This document shows positions 42,231-52,257 of a stretch of DNA of 64,000 nt, piece by piece. The stretch covers positions 62,001 to 126,000 of the forward strand of contig NZ_FQZN01000004.1 of the NCBI RefSeq assembly GCF_900142015.1, read 5' to 3'. Made by a program: the position numbers and the translations under genes. Position 1 is the first letter of the stretch; each line of letters opens with the position of its first letter. The stretch is from Bacteroides stercorirosoris. GTDB lineage: Bacteria; Bacteroidota; Bacteroidia; Bacteroidales; Bacteroidaceae. The notes beneath the pieces were generated by a model. The model was not told where the DNA came from and did no database searches. It saw nothing but the letters and a program-made list of their open reading frames with translations.

Positions 42231-44831
42231 ATGAAGAGACACATTCTACTCCTGGTTACTTGTTTACTGACGGCAGTTGTCCCGGCACAAAACAAGGTAT
42301 CAAACAACGTACAGTCCCAAGTACGAAAAAATATCCCTACTGTTTATGTGGATGCCAACGGCGTCATGCGTTGGTCCGATACCCGGAAAGAGACTTCTTT
42401 CTTTGGCGTGAATTATACCCTGCCTTTTGCCCATGCTTACCGTGTAATGGGCTATCTGGGCATTGACCGCAAAGCTGCGATCGATCGTGATGTCTACCAC
42501 TTTGCACGTCTGGGACTGAATGCTTACCGCATCCACATTTGGGACGTTGAGATTTCCGATGGCAAAGGCAACCTGCTGGAGAACGAGCATTTGGAATTGC
42601 TGGATTATCTTATCTTTAAATTGCAGGAACGTGGTATTCGCATCGTTATTACTGCTCAAACCAACTTCGGCAATGGCTATCCCGAACGTAACCAGCCTAC
42701 CGGCGGCTTTTCCTACAATTATGATAAATGTGCTGTTCATAGCGATGCAGAGGCCATTGCCGCGCAGGAAAAATATATTGCCGCCCTTGTGCGCCACGTT
42801 AATTCTTACACAGGCTATGCCTATAAAGACGATCCTTACATCGTAGGTTTTGAAATCAACAACGAACCCTGCCATCCGGGTACGGTAGTTGAAACGCGTA
42901 CTTATATCAACAAGATGTTATCTGCCTTGAAACGTGCAGGCAACCGGAAACCGGTATTCTATAATGTCAGCCACAATCAGCATGTGGTTGAGGCTTACTA
43001 CGATACTGCCGTTCAAGGTACTACTTATCAGTGGTATCCCGTGGGGCTTGTTTCCGGACATGCCCGTAAAGGAAACTTCCTGCCCGCGGTAGACCGCTAC
43101 GATATTCCTTTCTCCAATTTGAAAGGTTTCAATAAAAAGGCGCGTCTGGTTTATGAATTTGACCCTGCGGACAATCTCTATTCCTATCTTTATCCTGCCA
43201 CTGTCCGCACTTTCCGTTCTGCCGGCTTCCAGTGGATTACACAGTTTGCGTATGATCCTATTGATATGGCGGCATATAATACCGAATATCAGACTCATTA
43301 CCTGAATGTGGCTTATACTCCGAACAAGGCTCTTGGTTTGATGATTGCCGCAGAAGTGGCACAGAAAGTGGGCAGGGGAGAGAGTTTTGGAGATTATCCG
43401 GCAGATACGCTGTTCAATGACTTCCGCGTCAGCTACGTACAGGATTTGAGCGAACTGAACGATGGAGAGAAATTCTACTATTCCAATACGACGCAGACCC
43501 TTCCGAAAGATGTTTCACGGCTTCGTGCCATTGCCGGATGCGGCAGTTCTCCCGTTGTCCGTTACGAGGGTACAGGTGCTTATTGGATAGATAAGTTGGA
43601 AGATGGTGTCTGGCGCCTGGAAGTTATGCCCGATGTAGTGCAGGTGAGCGATCCGTTTGCCAAACCTTCTTTGGATAAAGAAGTGATGCATATCATTTCC
43701 AATGCATGGGATATGGTGCTGGATTTGCCTGACTTGGGTAAACATTTCCAGATAAATGGATTAGATAAAGATAACTCCCGACATACTGCCGCCACGAACG
43801 GTACCATTTCCGCCCTTCGTCCCGGCGTTTATCTTTTGCAACGCGAAGGCATATCCGCCTCCGGAACCTGGACTGCCGATACCCGTTGGCAAAACATCAC
43901 CCTTGGTGAATACGTCTCCCCAACTCTCCACTCTCAACCTTCAGACCTTGACTTCATAGTCAATCATTCTCCGGTGAGAACTGTTGATGCCGGCAAAGAC
44001 CTGACCATACAAGCCACTGTAGCCGGTAATGAACAGCCCGACTCCGTTATCATCTATACTGATAAAATCTCCTTTTGGAATGAAAAGAATCCATCTATCA
44101 AGATGAACTATGCAGGTGGTTACACATACCGTGCCATTGTTCCTGCCTCAGATATAAAAGAAGGTTGTTTTAGGTATAACATCGTTGTTTGTCGGGGAGA
44201 TAAACGACAGACATTCCCTTCCGGGGTAGCCAAGAGTCCGCTGGATTGGGACTATACCACGGCTACCCTGTGGGAGACGAATGTAGTCGTTTCTACGAAG
44301 CCACTTTCTTTACTGGAAGCGGGAGATACCGGCAATAACCTGGAAGTCTATACCTTACCGGAGTGGAGTCGTACCAATCGTGAATTGATTGAGAATGCCC
44401 CAACGGAGAAACCGACTCTCCGCATTACTTTTGAGTCCAAGGACCCTAATCCGGTCTTTTTCCTTCGCCGCTATATCAAAGATGACATTAGCGGCCGTCC
44501 TGAACGTCTTGCAGCCGGCCGTAAGCTTTGTCTGCACGTGAAGAAGATGCCGGAAGGACTTAAAGCAGGTTTCATTACTTCGGATGGATATACCTATCTC
44601 GCACCGTGTACGGCTGCAACGGATGATATCATTCGCATTCCTCTCACGGAACTGCGACAGACCAATACCGCCCTGTTGCCTCATGCCTATCCGGTTTTCC
44701 TCGACAACTATTTCCGTCCGCAAACGGAGATTCCTTTCCGGGTGGAAAAGATAGAAAGCCTTGAACTGTCCTTTGAAGGAACTGCCGGGAAACAAGCGGA
44801 AATAGAAATAGGCGGCATTTGGCTGGAATAA
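42231..44831 (+). CDS. Secreted clan GH-A glycosidase, GH147-like beta-galactosidase candidate
   Basis: 866 residues with signal peptide (to about VPAQN). A TIM-barrel begins at FFGVNYTLPFAHAYR; GFEINNEPCH supplies the acid/base Glu212 and ARLVYEFDPAD the likely nucleophile Glu309, the strand 4 and strand 7 positions of clan GH-A. The rest (about 420-866) is beta-rich and non-catalytic. Placement before SusC in a locus with GH53 and GH2 enzymes parallels the B. ovatus galactan locus, where the first gene encodes the GH147 exo-beta-1,4-galactosidase BACOVA_05493, of similar size as I recall. If so, it would release galactose from galacto-oligosaccharides in the periplasm. GH2-, GH5- or GH42-related alternatives are not excluded. 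Confidence 0.85.
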   Translation: MKRHILLLVTCLLTAVVPAQNKVSNNVQSQVRKNIPTVYVDANGVMRWSDTRKETSFFGVNYTLPFAHAYRVMGYLGIDRKAAIDRDVYHFARLGLNAYRIHIWDVEISDGKGNLLENEHLELLDYLIFKLQERGIRIVITAQTNFGNGYPERNQPTGGFSYNYDKCAVHSDAEAIAAQEKYIAALVRHVNSYTGYAYKDDPYIVGFEINNEPCHPGTVVETRTYINKMLSALKRAGNRKPVFYNVSHNQHVVEAYYDTAVQGTTYQWYPVGLVSGHARKGNFLPAVDRYDIPFSNLKGFNKKARLVYEFDPADNLYSYLYPATVRTFRSAGFQWITQFAYDPIDMAAYNTEYQTHYLNVAYTPNKALGLMIAAEVAQKVGRGESFGDYPADTLFNDFRVSYVQDLSELNDGEKFYYSNTTQTLPKDVSRLRAIAGCGSSPVVRYEGTGAYWIDKLEDGVWRLEVMPDVVQVSDPFAKPSLDKEVMHIISNAWDMVLDLPDLGKHFQINGLDKDNSRHTAATNGTISALRPGVYLLQREGISASGTWTADTRWQNITLGEYVSPTLHSQPSDLDFIVNHSPVRTVDAGKDLTIQATVAGNEQPDSVIIYTDKISFWNEKNPSIKMNYAGGYTYRAIVPASDIKEGCFRYNIVVCRGDKRQTFPSGVAKSPLDWDYTTATLWETNVVVSTKPLSLLEAGDTGNNLEVYTLPEWSRTNRELIENAPTEKPTLRITFESKDPNPVFFLRRYIKDDISGRPERLAAGRKLCLHVKKMPEGLKAGFITSDGYTYLAPCTAATDDIIRIPLTELRQTNTALLPHAYPVFLDNYFRPQTEIPFRVEKIESLELSFEGTAGKQAEIEIGGIWLE

Positions 44832-44858
44832 GTAACACTTTTAAATTAAATACCAAGT

Positions 44859-47828
44859 ATGAGAAACAAAACCTTAAAACATCGCGTCACAGCTTTTCTA
44901 TGTCTGCTGTGCATCGCGCTATCAGCAATTACGAGCCCGCTTTCCGCTCAGGACGGAAGAAAAGTAACCGGGCATGTCGTAGACGACACGAACGAACCCC
45001 TTATCGGCGCCAGTATCCTGGTGGTAGGTACCAGTACCGGCGTGATAACCGATCTTGATGGAAACTTTTCCATTGTTGTACCTTCGGGAGCTACCACTTT
45101 GCAAATCTCCTATGTGGGCTATGAAACTATGACTGTTCCCATTCCGGACAACAATACCGTGAATGTAAAGATGAAAAGTGACTCTCAGGTACTGAGTGAT
45201 GTGGTTGTTATCGGTTACGGAACAACCCGCAAAAGTGACCTGACGGGATCTGTCTCTAATGTCAGCAGCAAGGATTTCAATTCCGGGCTGATTTCCTCGC
45301 CCGAACAACTGATTAACGGTAAAGTATCGGGTGTACAGATTATGAGTAATAGTGGCTCGCCCACAGCCGGAAGTACCATCCGTATCCGTGGCGGTGCTTC
45401 GCTGAATGCCAGTAACGACCCGCTTATCGTGTTGGATGGCGTACCCCTTGAAACGGGTGGTATCAGTGGTAATGACGGTAACTTTTTGGCATTAATCAAT
45501 CCGAGTGATATAGAAAGTATGACCATCCTGAAAGATGCTTCGTCCACCGCCATCTACGGTTCGCGCGCGTCAAACGGTGTCATTATCATTACTACCAAGA
45601 AAGGAAGTACTGACCGTATGAAAGTGAGTTTCACAACTACCAATTCCATACAGACTCGTACTAAATTGAACGATATGCTCTCACGCGAAGAGTTCATCAA
45701 TGTGGTCAATACTCAGGGCTCGGATGCACAGAAAGCCCTGCTGGGTAATGCCAACACGGATTGGAATGACAAAATCTATCATAACACTTTCGGTACGGAC
45801 AATAACCTCAGCCTGTCCGGCCGTCTGGCAAAGAACTTTCCTATCCGTGTGTCTTTAGGTTATTATAACCAGGATGGTTTGGTGAAGACGGACAATGCAG
45901 AGCGTATCACAGGTAGTGTATCCTTATCTCCCAGTTTCTTTGACGACCATCTGAAACTGAACTTCAATGTGAAAGGTTCGCGTAACGACAACCGTTTCGC
46001 CAATTCAAATGCCATTTGGAATGCAGCAACCTGGAACCCTACCATTCCGGTTTATTCGGGTAACAATACGTTTGGCGGATACACTGAGGCTACTGACAAT
46101 GTAGGGCAGTTGGTTACAGGTGGTACGGTCAATCCTCTGGGGGCTCTCAAGCAGTATAAATCAACCAGCCGTGTGTCCCGTGTGGTTGGTAACTTTGATG
46201 TGGATTACAAAATGCACTTCCTGCCCGAACTGAAATTTCATGCTACTTTGGGGTATGATTATGCCAAGGGACAAGGCAAGATATATGTTCCGGCTGAGGC
46301 AGCCCAGTATGAGACAACTCATGGGCGTGATTATAAATATGGCCCGCAAAAGAATACCAACCGCCTGCTGACTACTTATTTCAATTACAATAAATACCTC
46401 GACTCCTGGAAGAGCAGCATTGATGCCACTGTGGGATATGATTATCAATACTGGAAGAGTACTTCCCCTCAATACAGTGAACTGAGCACATTAGGCGAGA
46501 TACAAAGTACGACTGCCGCTTCCGACGAGCGCCATGTGCTTCTCTCTTACTATGCGCGTCTGAACTATACTTTTGATTCGCGTTATATGCTGACGGCCAC
46601 CATGCGTCGTGATGGTACCTCTCGTTTCAGCAAAGATAACCGTTGGGGAACTTTCCCCTCTGTAGCTCTGGCCTGGAGAGTCAGTGAAGAGGCTTTCCTG
46701 AAAGACAATGCAGTGTTGAGTAACCTGAAACTCCGTGCCAGTTACGGTGTCACCGGTCAGCAGGATGGCATTGGTAACTATAATTATCTGCCCGTTTATA
46801 CAGCCAGCCAGAGTGGGGCGGAAGCACAGTTCGGCAATCAGTACATCACCACCTACCGCCCTGAGGCATACGTCTCTAATTTGAAATGGGAGACTACTAC
46901 CGCCTGGAATGCCGGTTTTGATTTTGGCTTCCTTGAAGACCGTATTACCGGTAGCTTTGATTACTATACCCGCCAGACCAAGGACCTGTTGGCTACTGTT
47001 GCCTCTCCCGCCGGTACTAATTTCGATAAGAATATCCTGACCAATGTGGGTAATGTAGATAGTCAGGGTATTGAAGTTTCCCTGAACGCCAGTCCCATTC
47101 AAAGCAAGAACTGGAACTGGGATGTCAGCTTCAACATGACCTGGCAAAAGATGAAAGTCAAGAACCTCTCTCTGGTAGAAGGTGGTGCTGCCACCAACAT
47201 CTCGGCCGGTGCCTCCATTGACGGACAAAATGTGCAGGTATTGAGCGAAGGCTACGAACCTTATATGTTCTACGTCTATAAACAGCTTTACGATGCCGAA
47301 ACCGGCAAACCCATCGAGGGAGCTTATGCCGACCTGAACAATGACGGCGAGATAAACTCAGGTGACCTTTATCGCTATAAATCACCTACACCCGACTTTA
47401 TCTTCGGCTTCAGTACTTCGCTGAATTATAAGAAGTGGACGCTGAGCACCAGCTTTCGTGCCAATGTGGGCAACTACGTATACAACGGCATGGCTATGAA
47501 CACCGGTGCCTGGGAGACGATGAGCTATAATGCGTTCCAGTTGAATAACGTGCACAGCAGTTATCTGGAAACCGGCTTCCAGAGGCGCCAGCACTTGTCG
47601 GACTATTATGTGGAGAACGGCTCATTCCTGAAAATGGATAACCTGTCACTATCCTACAACTTTGGCCGTGTATGCCGTTGGCTCAGTTTGAATGCTAGTG
47701 TCATGGTGCAAAACGTATTTTGCATAACCAAGTATTCGGGTGTTGATCCGGAGGTTCCGAGTGGAATGGATTCTTCTTTCTATCCCCGCCCGCGCACTTA
47801 CTCACTCAGCCTGGGACTTGAATTCTAA
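44859..47828 (+). CDS. SusC-like TonB-dependent transporter (galactan locus)
   Basis: 989 residues with signal peptide (to about LSAQDG), a carboxypeptidase-regulatory-like domain (about 33-115: KVTGHVVDDTNEPLIGASIL), a plug with IRGGASLNASNDPLIVLDGV and SNGVIIITTKKG, and a 22-stranded barrel ending in LSLGLEF. It imports oligosaccharides across the outer membrane together with the SusD protein next door, acting as a lidded barrel. Context makes beta-1,4-galacto-oligosaccharides the likely cargo. No STN signalling domain is present, so it is not a trans-signalling receptor. Confidence 0.95.
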   Translation: MRNKTLKHRVTAFLCLLCIALSAITSPLSAQDGRKVTGHVVDDTNEPLIGASILVVGTSTGVITDLDGNFSIVVPSGATTLQISYVGYETMTVPIPDNNTVNVKMKSDSQVLSDVVVIGYGTTRKSDLTGSVSNVSSKDFNSGLISSPEQLINGKVSGVQIMSNSGSPTAGSTIRIRGGASLNASNDPLIVLDGVPLETGGISGNDGNFLALINPSDIESMTILKDASSTAIYGSRASNGVIIITTKKGSTDRMKVSFTTTNSIQTRTKLNDMLSREEFINVVNTQGSDAQKALLGNANTDWNDKIYHNTFGTDNNLSLSGRLAKNFPIRVSLGYYNQDGLVKTDNAERITGSVSLSPSFFDDHLKLNFNVKGSRNDNRFANSNAIWNAATWNPTIPVYSGNNTFGGYTEATDNVGQLVTGGTVNPLGALKQYKSTSRVSRVVGNFDVDYKMHFLPELKFHATLGYDYAKGQGKIYVPAEAAQYETTHGRDYKYGPQKNTNRLLTTYFNYNKYLDSWKSSIDATVGYDYQYWKSTSPQYSELSTLGEIQSTTAASDERHVLLSYYARLNYTFDSRYMLTATMRRDGTSRFSKDNRWGTFPSVALAWRVSEEAFLKDNAVLSNLKLRASYGVTGQQDGIGNYNYLPVYTASQSGAEAQFGNQYITTYRPEAYVSNLKWETTTAWNAGFDFGFLEDRITGSFDYYTRQTKDLLATVASPAGTNFDKNILTNVGNVDSQGIEVSLNASPIQSKNWNWDVSFNMTWQKMKVKNLSLVEGGAATNISAGASIDGQNVQVLSEGYEPYMFYVYKQLYDAETGKPIEGAYADLNNDGEINSGDLYRYKSPTPDFIFGFSTSLNYKKWTLSTSFRANVGNYVYNGMAMNTGAWETMSYNAFQLNNVHSSYLETGFQRRQHLSDYYVENGSFLKMDNLSLSYNFGRVCRWLSLNASVMVQNVFCITKYSGVDPEVPSGMDSSFYPRPRTYSLSLGLEF

Positions 47829-47857
47829 TCTTTACCATTAAAAACAAGACATATCGT

Positions 47858-49432
47858 ATGAAAAAGATATTCTATACCGTACTGCTTTTTGCCGGTACAC
47901 TATTCACAACTTCCTGTTTGGACGACCTCAACCAGTATCCGCATACGGAAACCACTTCGGCTGATGTTTATACGTCCGCAGCTAACTATAAAGCCGTTTT
48001 AGGAAAACTTTATGTGTCTTTCGTCATTGCCGGACAAGAAAAAGGCGGCGGAGATAAAGACCTCGACAGTAACTTCGGTTACGACTATATGCGCTGTTAC
48101 TTCAATATGCAGGAATGTGGCACCGACGAGGTGGTCTACACCTGGTTGGGAGGCGAAAAAATGAGTGGACTTACTTATCTGAGTTGGGATGCCAATGATG
48201 CGTGGGTGTCCGATACGTATTATCGTATTTACTACACCATAGCACTTTGCAATGAATTCCTGCGTAATGCCACCGACGGGCAGATTGAAAAATTCAGTGA
48301 GAGTGAGCAGGCGGAAATACGCCATTATCGGGCTGAAGCCCGTTTTCTCCGTGCATTGGCATACTATCATGCACTCGATCTTTATCGTAACATACCTCTT
48401 GTCACCGAGAATGATCCTGTAGGCAGCTATCTGCCGCCACGCTACACTGCTACACAAATGTTCGAGTATCTGGAGACGGAATTGAAAGATGTGGATGCAG
48501 ACTTGTTGGACCGCACAGAATGCGAATACGGCCGTGCCTGCAAACAAGCCGCTTATGCCCTGTTGGCACGCTTATATCTCAATGCGGAAGTTTATACGGG
48601 TACTGCCCATTGGACGGATTGCATCACCTACTGCAACGAAATCCTGAAAGCGGGTTATACGCTGGAAGGTGATTATGCCAAACTGTTCAATGCCGACAAC
48701 CATAACCGTACCAATGAAATCATCTATGCTTTTCCGGTGGATGCAACACATACCGTATCGTGGGGAGCAACTACTTATATCATCTGCGGAGGCGTGAATA
48801 ACACTTCCGATACTCAGGTACCTGCCGATTACGGTGTATCTTCCGGTTGGGGTAATTTCCGCCTGCGAGGCGAACTTCCCGATCTTTTCAGTGATGGCGA
48901 TGGCCGGGGGATGTTCTATACTGAGGGACAGACCAAAACAATAGATGTAGTGGAAAACCAAAGCAACGGTTATCTTCCGGAGAAATGGACTAACTTGACT
49001 GATGCGGGCGAAGCCGCTTCCAATAGCAACGACGGTGGTGTGAATACCGATTTCCCGGTTTTCCGTCTGGCGGATGTCTATCTGATGTTGGCTGAGGCTG
49101 TAGTGAGAGGGGGAGAAGGCAGCAGCCGTTCCACAGCTTTAGGTTGTGTCAATGATTTGCGCAGACGTGCCTTTGGCAACGATTCGGGGAATATTACCGA
49201 CGGACAGTTGACCACCGACTTTATTCTTGACGAGCGTGCCCGTGAACTCTATCTGGAGTGTGTCCGCCGCACGGATCTGATACGTTACGGCAAGTTTACC
49301 ACTTCCAGCTATCTGTGGCAGTGGAAAGGCGGTGTGATGAACGGACAGGCAGTAGACAACAAATATAACATTTATCCTATTCCGTCCACCGAACTGACGG
49401 CTAACCCGAATCTTTATAACGAAAACTATTAA
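47858..49432 (+). CDS. SusD-like surface glycan-binding lipoprotein (galactan locus)
   Basis: 524 residues; lipobox TTSC gives a lipid-anchored surface protein. The SusD/RagB fold is shown by the TPR-like segments (EIRHYRAEARFLRALAYYHAL near 150-170, QAAYALLARLYLNAEVYTGT near 230-249) and the C-terminal region FILDERARELYLECVRRTDLIRYG in two parts near 448-470. It caps the SusC barrel and captures glycan. The gene starts 29 bases after susC and is 11 bases ahead of the next. Confidence 0.95.
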   Translation: MKKIFYTVLLFAGTLFTTSCLDDLNQYPHTETTSADVYTSAANYKAVLGKLYVSFVIAGQEKGGGDKDLDSNFGYDYMRCYFNMQECGTDEVVYTWLGGEKMSGLTYLSWDANDAWVSDTYYRIYYTIALCNEFLRNATDGQIEKFSESEQAEIRHYRAEARFLRALAYYHALDLYRNIPLVTENDPVGSYLPPRYTATQMFEYLETELKDVDADLLDRTECEYGRACKQAAYALLARLYLNAEVYTGTAHWTDCITYCNEILKAGYTLEGDYAKLFNADNHNRTNEIIYAFPVDATHTVSWGATTYIICGGVNNTSDTQVPADYGVSSGWGNFRLRGELPDLFSDGDGRGMFYTEGQTKTIDVVENQSNGYLPEKWTNLTDAGEAASNSNDGGVNTDFPVFRLADVYLMLAEAVVRGGEGSSRSTALGCVNDLRRRAFGNDSGNITDGQLTTDFILDERARELYLECVRRTDLIRYGKFTTSSYLWQWKGGVMNGQAVDNKYNIYPIPSTELTANPNLYNENY

Positions 49433-49443
49433 TTCTATACTAT

Positions 49444-51162
49444 ATGAAGACAATGAAGAATTTCCTTCTCCTTCTTGCGGCAGTTTTTAGTTTTGCCTCT
49501 TGCGAAAAGGATGAAGACAAAATATATCTGAGCAGTATTCAATCCGGTGAACTGGTTGCGACGGAAAGTACAGTCGTCTTGTCGCAGGAAAACAGTAATG
49601 ACATTGTCCTGTCTTTGGCATGGACGAAAGATGCCTTGCAGATCAGCGACCCTGCTTTGTCGGCTATTGATGTGACCATCCAGACCTTGCAGGTTTCCAC
49701 TACTCAGGATTTTTCGGGTGTGGTGAGCGAAAATGTAGAAACTTCCCTCTCGAAGGCTTATACCGGTGCTGCCTTGAATGCACTGGCCAAGAATATCGGT
49801 GCCAATCCTGATGTGGCGAATAACGTTTATTTCCGGCTTGCTGCGCAGACGGGAAAGAATATGATCCCTGTTTACTCTAATGTAGTCACAGTAGCGGTCA
49901 CTCCCTATACGATTGACATGAGTCTGGGGTATATTCTTAATGCCGATAAGGCAGAAACCGGTGTGACACTCTATTCGGCTGCTTCCGACGGGCAATATCT
50001 GGGTTTCATGGGAGCCACCGCCTGGTACAACTTCTTTATGAAAGAAGGTGATGGAACGGTTTGGGGTAATGATGGCGTAACAGGAACGGCCTTTCTGATG
50101 TCTTCGGAAGAATCCTCCTGGAACTTCTGGTTTCCCGGAATGGGCGGTTGTTATTATGTGGATGCAAACACTAACAAGAAAGCCTGGTCGGCCCTTTACA
50201 TACCGTCTCTTACGCTTACAGGCGATGTGGCAGGTACAATGACTTTTGATCGTCCGAATGTGAAATGGACGTATGCATTTAGTGCTGCACAGGCGGGAAA
50301 TATTACATTCAAGGTGAACGGAACCGGTCGTCTATACGATTCTTCTACGGGTACTGATGGTTCGGATAGTGATGCCAACTTAGGAATTGAAACTCCTGTA
50401 AGTTTTGCGCAAAACGGAGAAAATCTTATCTTTGGCGGAGAAGCGGGTAATATCACAGTGAATGTTCCGGCAGCGGGAGAATGTACTTTGGTTATTGATT
50501 TGAGCAATCCGAAACAGTGGACGGTAGAAGTAACCAGTGGCAGTGCCGAGCCCGAACCGGTGAGAGAGACTCTTTATATGCTGGGTATCAGTGAAGGAGA
50601 AGGTGACTGGAACTTCAATAACTACCTGCGGCTTTATGATGAGGATAATCTGGGATATGCCGGTGTGGCGGATGTTAATTCTCCCTGGGGATATCAGATT
50701 GCAATAGAAGAAGGTAATTGGGGAGATGTTTATAAATTGGGCGAAGGCGATGCCAATGCCGGAACGTTAGCTTTTAATGCGGAGAACAATATTCCTGCAC
50801 CAGATGGCGGTCTTTACTTCTTTGATGTATCATTGAAAGCATTGACTTATAAACTGACGGCTATAGGCGATGAAATTTATGTTGCCGGTCTTAATAAACT
50901 GGAAGGTGAAGACTGGACTTTTGAACCATTGCCCGCTACAGCTACCGGTGGTGTATATAGTGGTAGTATCACTATCACCCAACCGTCTGCCTGGGGATTT
51001 AAGATTTATCTTTTTAACGGAGACTGGAATTATGTTTATGGCGGAAGTGCCGGAAAACTCTATTATAAGAGTAATAACGGCATCACGGATGATGCCACGC
51101 TGGCACCGGGTACGTACACTCTGACTATAGATTTAATTAATGCAACCTATACTATTGAATAA
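49444..51162 (+). CDS. SusE/SusF-like surface glycan-binding lipoprotein (galactan locus)
   Basis: 572 residues; lipobox FASC followed by EKDEDKIYLSS, the acidic start of SusE-type lipoproteins exported to the surface. An N-terminal SusE-like Ig domain (about 30-155: NDIVLSLAWTKDALQ) is followed by a middle beta domain and two C-terminal beta-sandwich modules (about 378-460 and 465-572) rich in GDWN, GNWGD and WGFKIY motifs, typical of carbohydrate-binding tandem modules. It probably holds galactan near the transporter and the GH53 enzyme. It has no enzyme motif. Confidence 0.9.
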   Translation: MKTMKNFLLLLAAVFSFASCEKDEDKIYLSSIQSGELVATESTVVLSQENSNDIVLSLAWTKDALQISDPALSAIDVTIQTLQVSTTQDFSGVVSENVETSLSKAYTGAALNALAKNIGANPDVANNVYFRLAAQTGKNMIPVYSNVVTVAVTPYTIDMSLGYILNADKAETGVTLYSAASDGQYLGFMGATAWYNFFMKEGDGTVWGNDGVTGTAFLMSSEESSWNFWFPGMGGCYYVDANTNKKAWSALYIPSLTLTGDVAGTMTFDRPNVKWTYAFSAAQAGNITFKVNGTGRLYDSSTGTDGSDSDANLGIETPVSFAQNGENLIFGGEAGNITVNVPAAGECTLVIDLSNPKQWTVEVTSGSAEPEPVRETLYMLGISEGEGDWNFNNYLRLYDEDNLGYAGVADVNSPWGYQIAIEEGNWGDVYKLGEGDANAGTLAFNAENNIPAPDGGLYFFDVSLKALTYKLTAIGDEIYVAGLNKLEGEDWTFEPLPATATGGVYSGSITITQPSAWGFKIYLFNGDWNYVYGGSAGKLYYKSNNGITDDATLAPGTYTLTIDLINATYTIE

Positions 51163-51174
51163 AGGATATCAATT

Positions 51175-52248
51175 ATGAAATTAATGAATATATTATTAGC
51201 CGGCCTGCTCCTTTGGGGAGCAGCCGCTTGCAGTGACGATGATAAACCGACATTTCCCGAAGAACCGACTTATGACATGACCGGCTTTGCCAAAGGCGCC
51301 GATGTCAGTTGGTTGACACAGATGGAAGCGTCGGGAAAGAAGTTCTACAACGCTTCCGGTCGTGAAACGGAGTGTATGACTTTATTGCGTGATCTGGGCA
51401 TGAACTCCATCCGCCTGCGTGTATGGGTGAATCCTTCGGATGGTTGGTGTAATAAGAGTGATGTTGTGGTGAAAGCCTGGCGTGCCCATCAACTGGGTAT
51501 GCGGGTGATGATTGACTTCCATTACAGTGATGTATGGGCAGATCCGGGTAGCCAGTATAAGCCTGCCGCCTGGGTAGGACTTTCGCTTGATGAACTGAAG
51601 ACAGCAATTGCCGACCATACCAAAGATGTGCTGAATGCCTTGAAAGAGAAAGGTATTACTCCCGAATGGGTGCAGGTGGGTAATGAAATAACTCCCGGTA
51701 TGTTGTGGGATGAGGATGCCACAGTGAGCGGTGCCACGTATGACGTTCCGAAGGAGGGCGTGACTTATGCGAAGAATGAGAAGAACTTTGCAGATTTTAT
51801 CACAACCGGTTCGAATGCAGTGAAAGAGGTATTCCCCAATGCAAAAGTTATCGTACATTTGCATGATGGAAACAATAACGGTACCTATCGCTGGATATTC
51901 GATATTCTGAAAGCCAATAACACTCCTTATGATGTCATAGCTATGTCCCTTTATCCCGGAACAGATAACTGGCAAGAGATGGTTGCCGCCTGTGTGGCCA
52001 ATATGGAGGATATGGTGAGCCGTTATAATAAGGAGGTTATGATTGCCGAAGTCGGCATGCCCTGGGATGAGCCTGAGATCTCAAAATCTTGCCTGACCGA
52101 GCTGATTGCCAAATCTAAAGCAATCGAACAGTGTCTTGGCGTCTTCTATTGGGAACCGCAGTCTTATGGCAGTTGGAACGGATATACGTTGGGAGCTTTT
52201 GATGAAAGCGGTAAACCGACTGTTGCACTGGACGCATTTAATCAATAA
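51175..52248 (+). CDS. Endo-beta-1,4-galactanase, GH53, surface lipoprotein
   Basis: 357 residues; lipobox AAAC followed by SDDDK, a charged tail typical of lipoproteins shown on the outside of the cell. GH53 motifs are clear: FAKGADVSWLTQME near the start, NSIRLRVWVNPSDG near 76-89, DFHYSDVWADPG near 113-124, acid/base Glu171 in VQVGNEITPGM and nucleophile Glu292 in MIAEVGMPW. The enzyme cuts inside beta-1,4-galactan, the side chain of pectin rhamnogalacturonan I, making oligosaccharides that SusCD can import. It fixes the likely substrate of the whole locus. Length is typical. Confidence 0.96.
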   Translation: MKLMNILLAGLLLWGAAACSDDDKPTFPEEPTYDMTGFAKGADVSWLTQMEASGKKFYNASGRETECMTLLRDLGMNSIRLRVWVNPSDGWCNKSDVVVKAWRAHQLGMRVMIDFHYSDVWADPGSQYKPAAWVGLSLDELKTAIADHTKDVLNALKEKGITPEWVQVGNEITPGMLWDEDATVSGATYDVPKEGVTYAKNEKNFADFITTGSNAVKEVFPNAKVIVHLHDGNNNGTYRWIFDILKANNTPYDVIAMSLYPGTDNWQEMVAACVANMEDMVSRYNKEVMIAEVGMPWDEPEISKSCLTELIAKSKAIEQCLGVFYWEPQSYGSWNGYTLGAFDESGKPTVALDAFNQ

Positions 52249-52257
52249 TATACCATC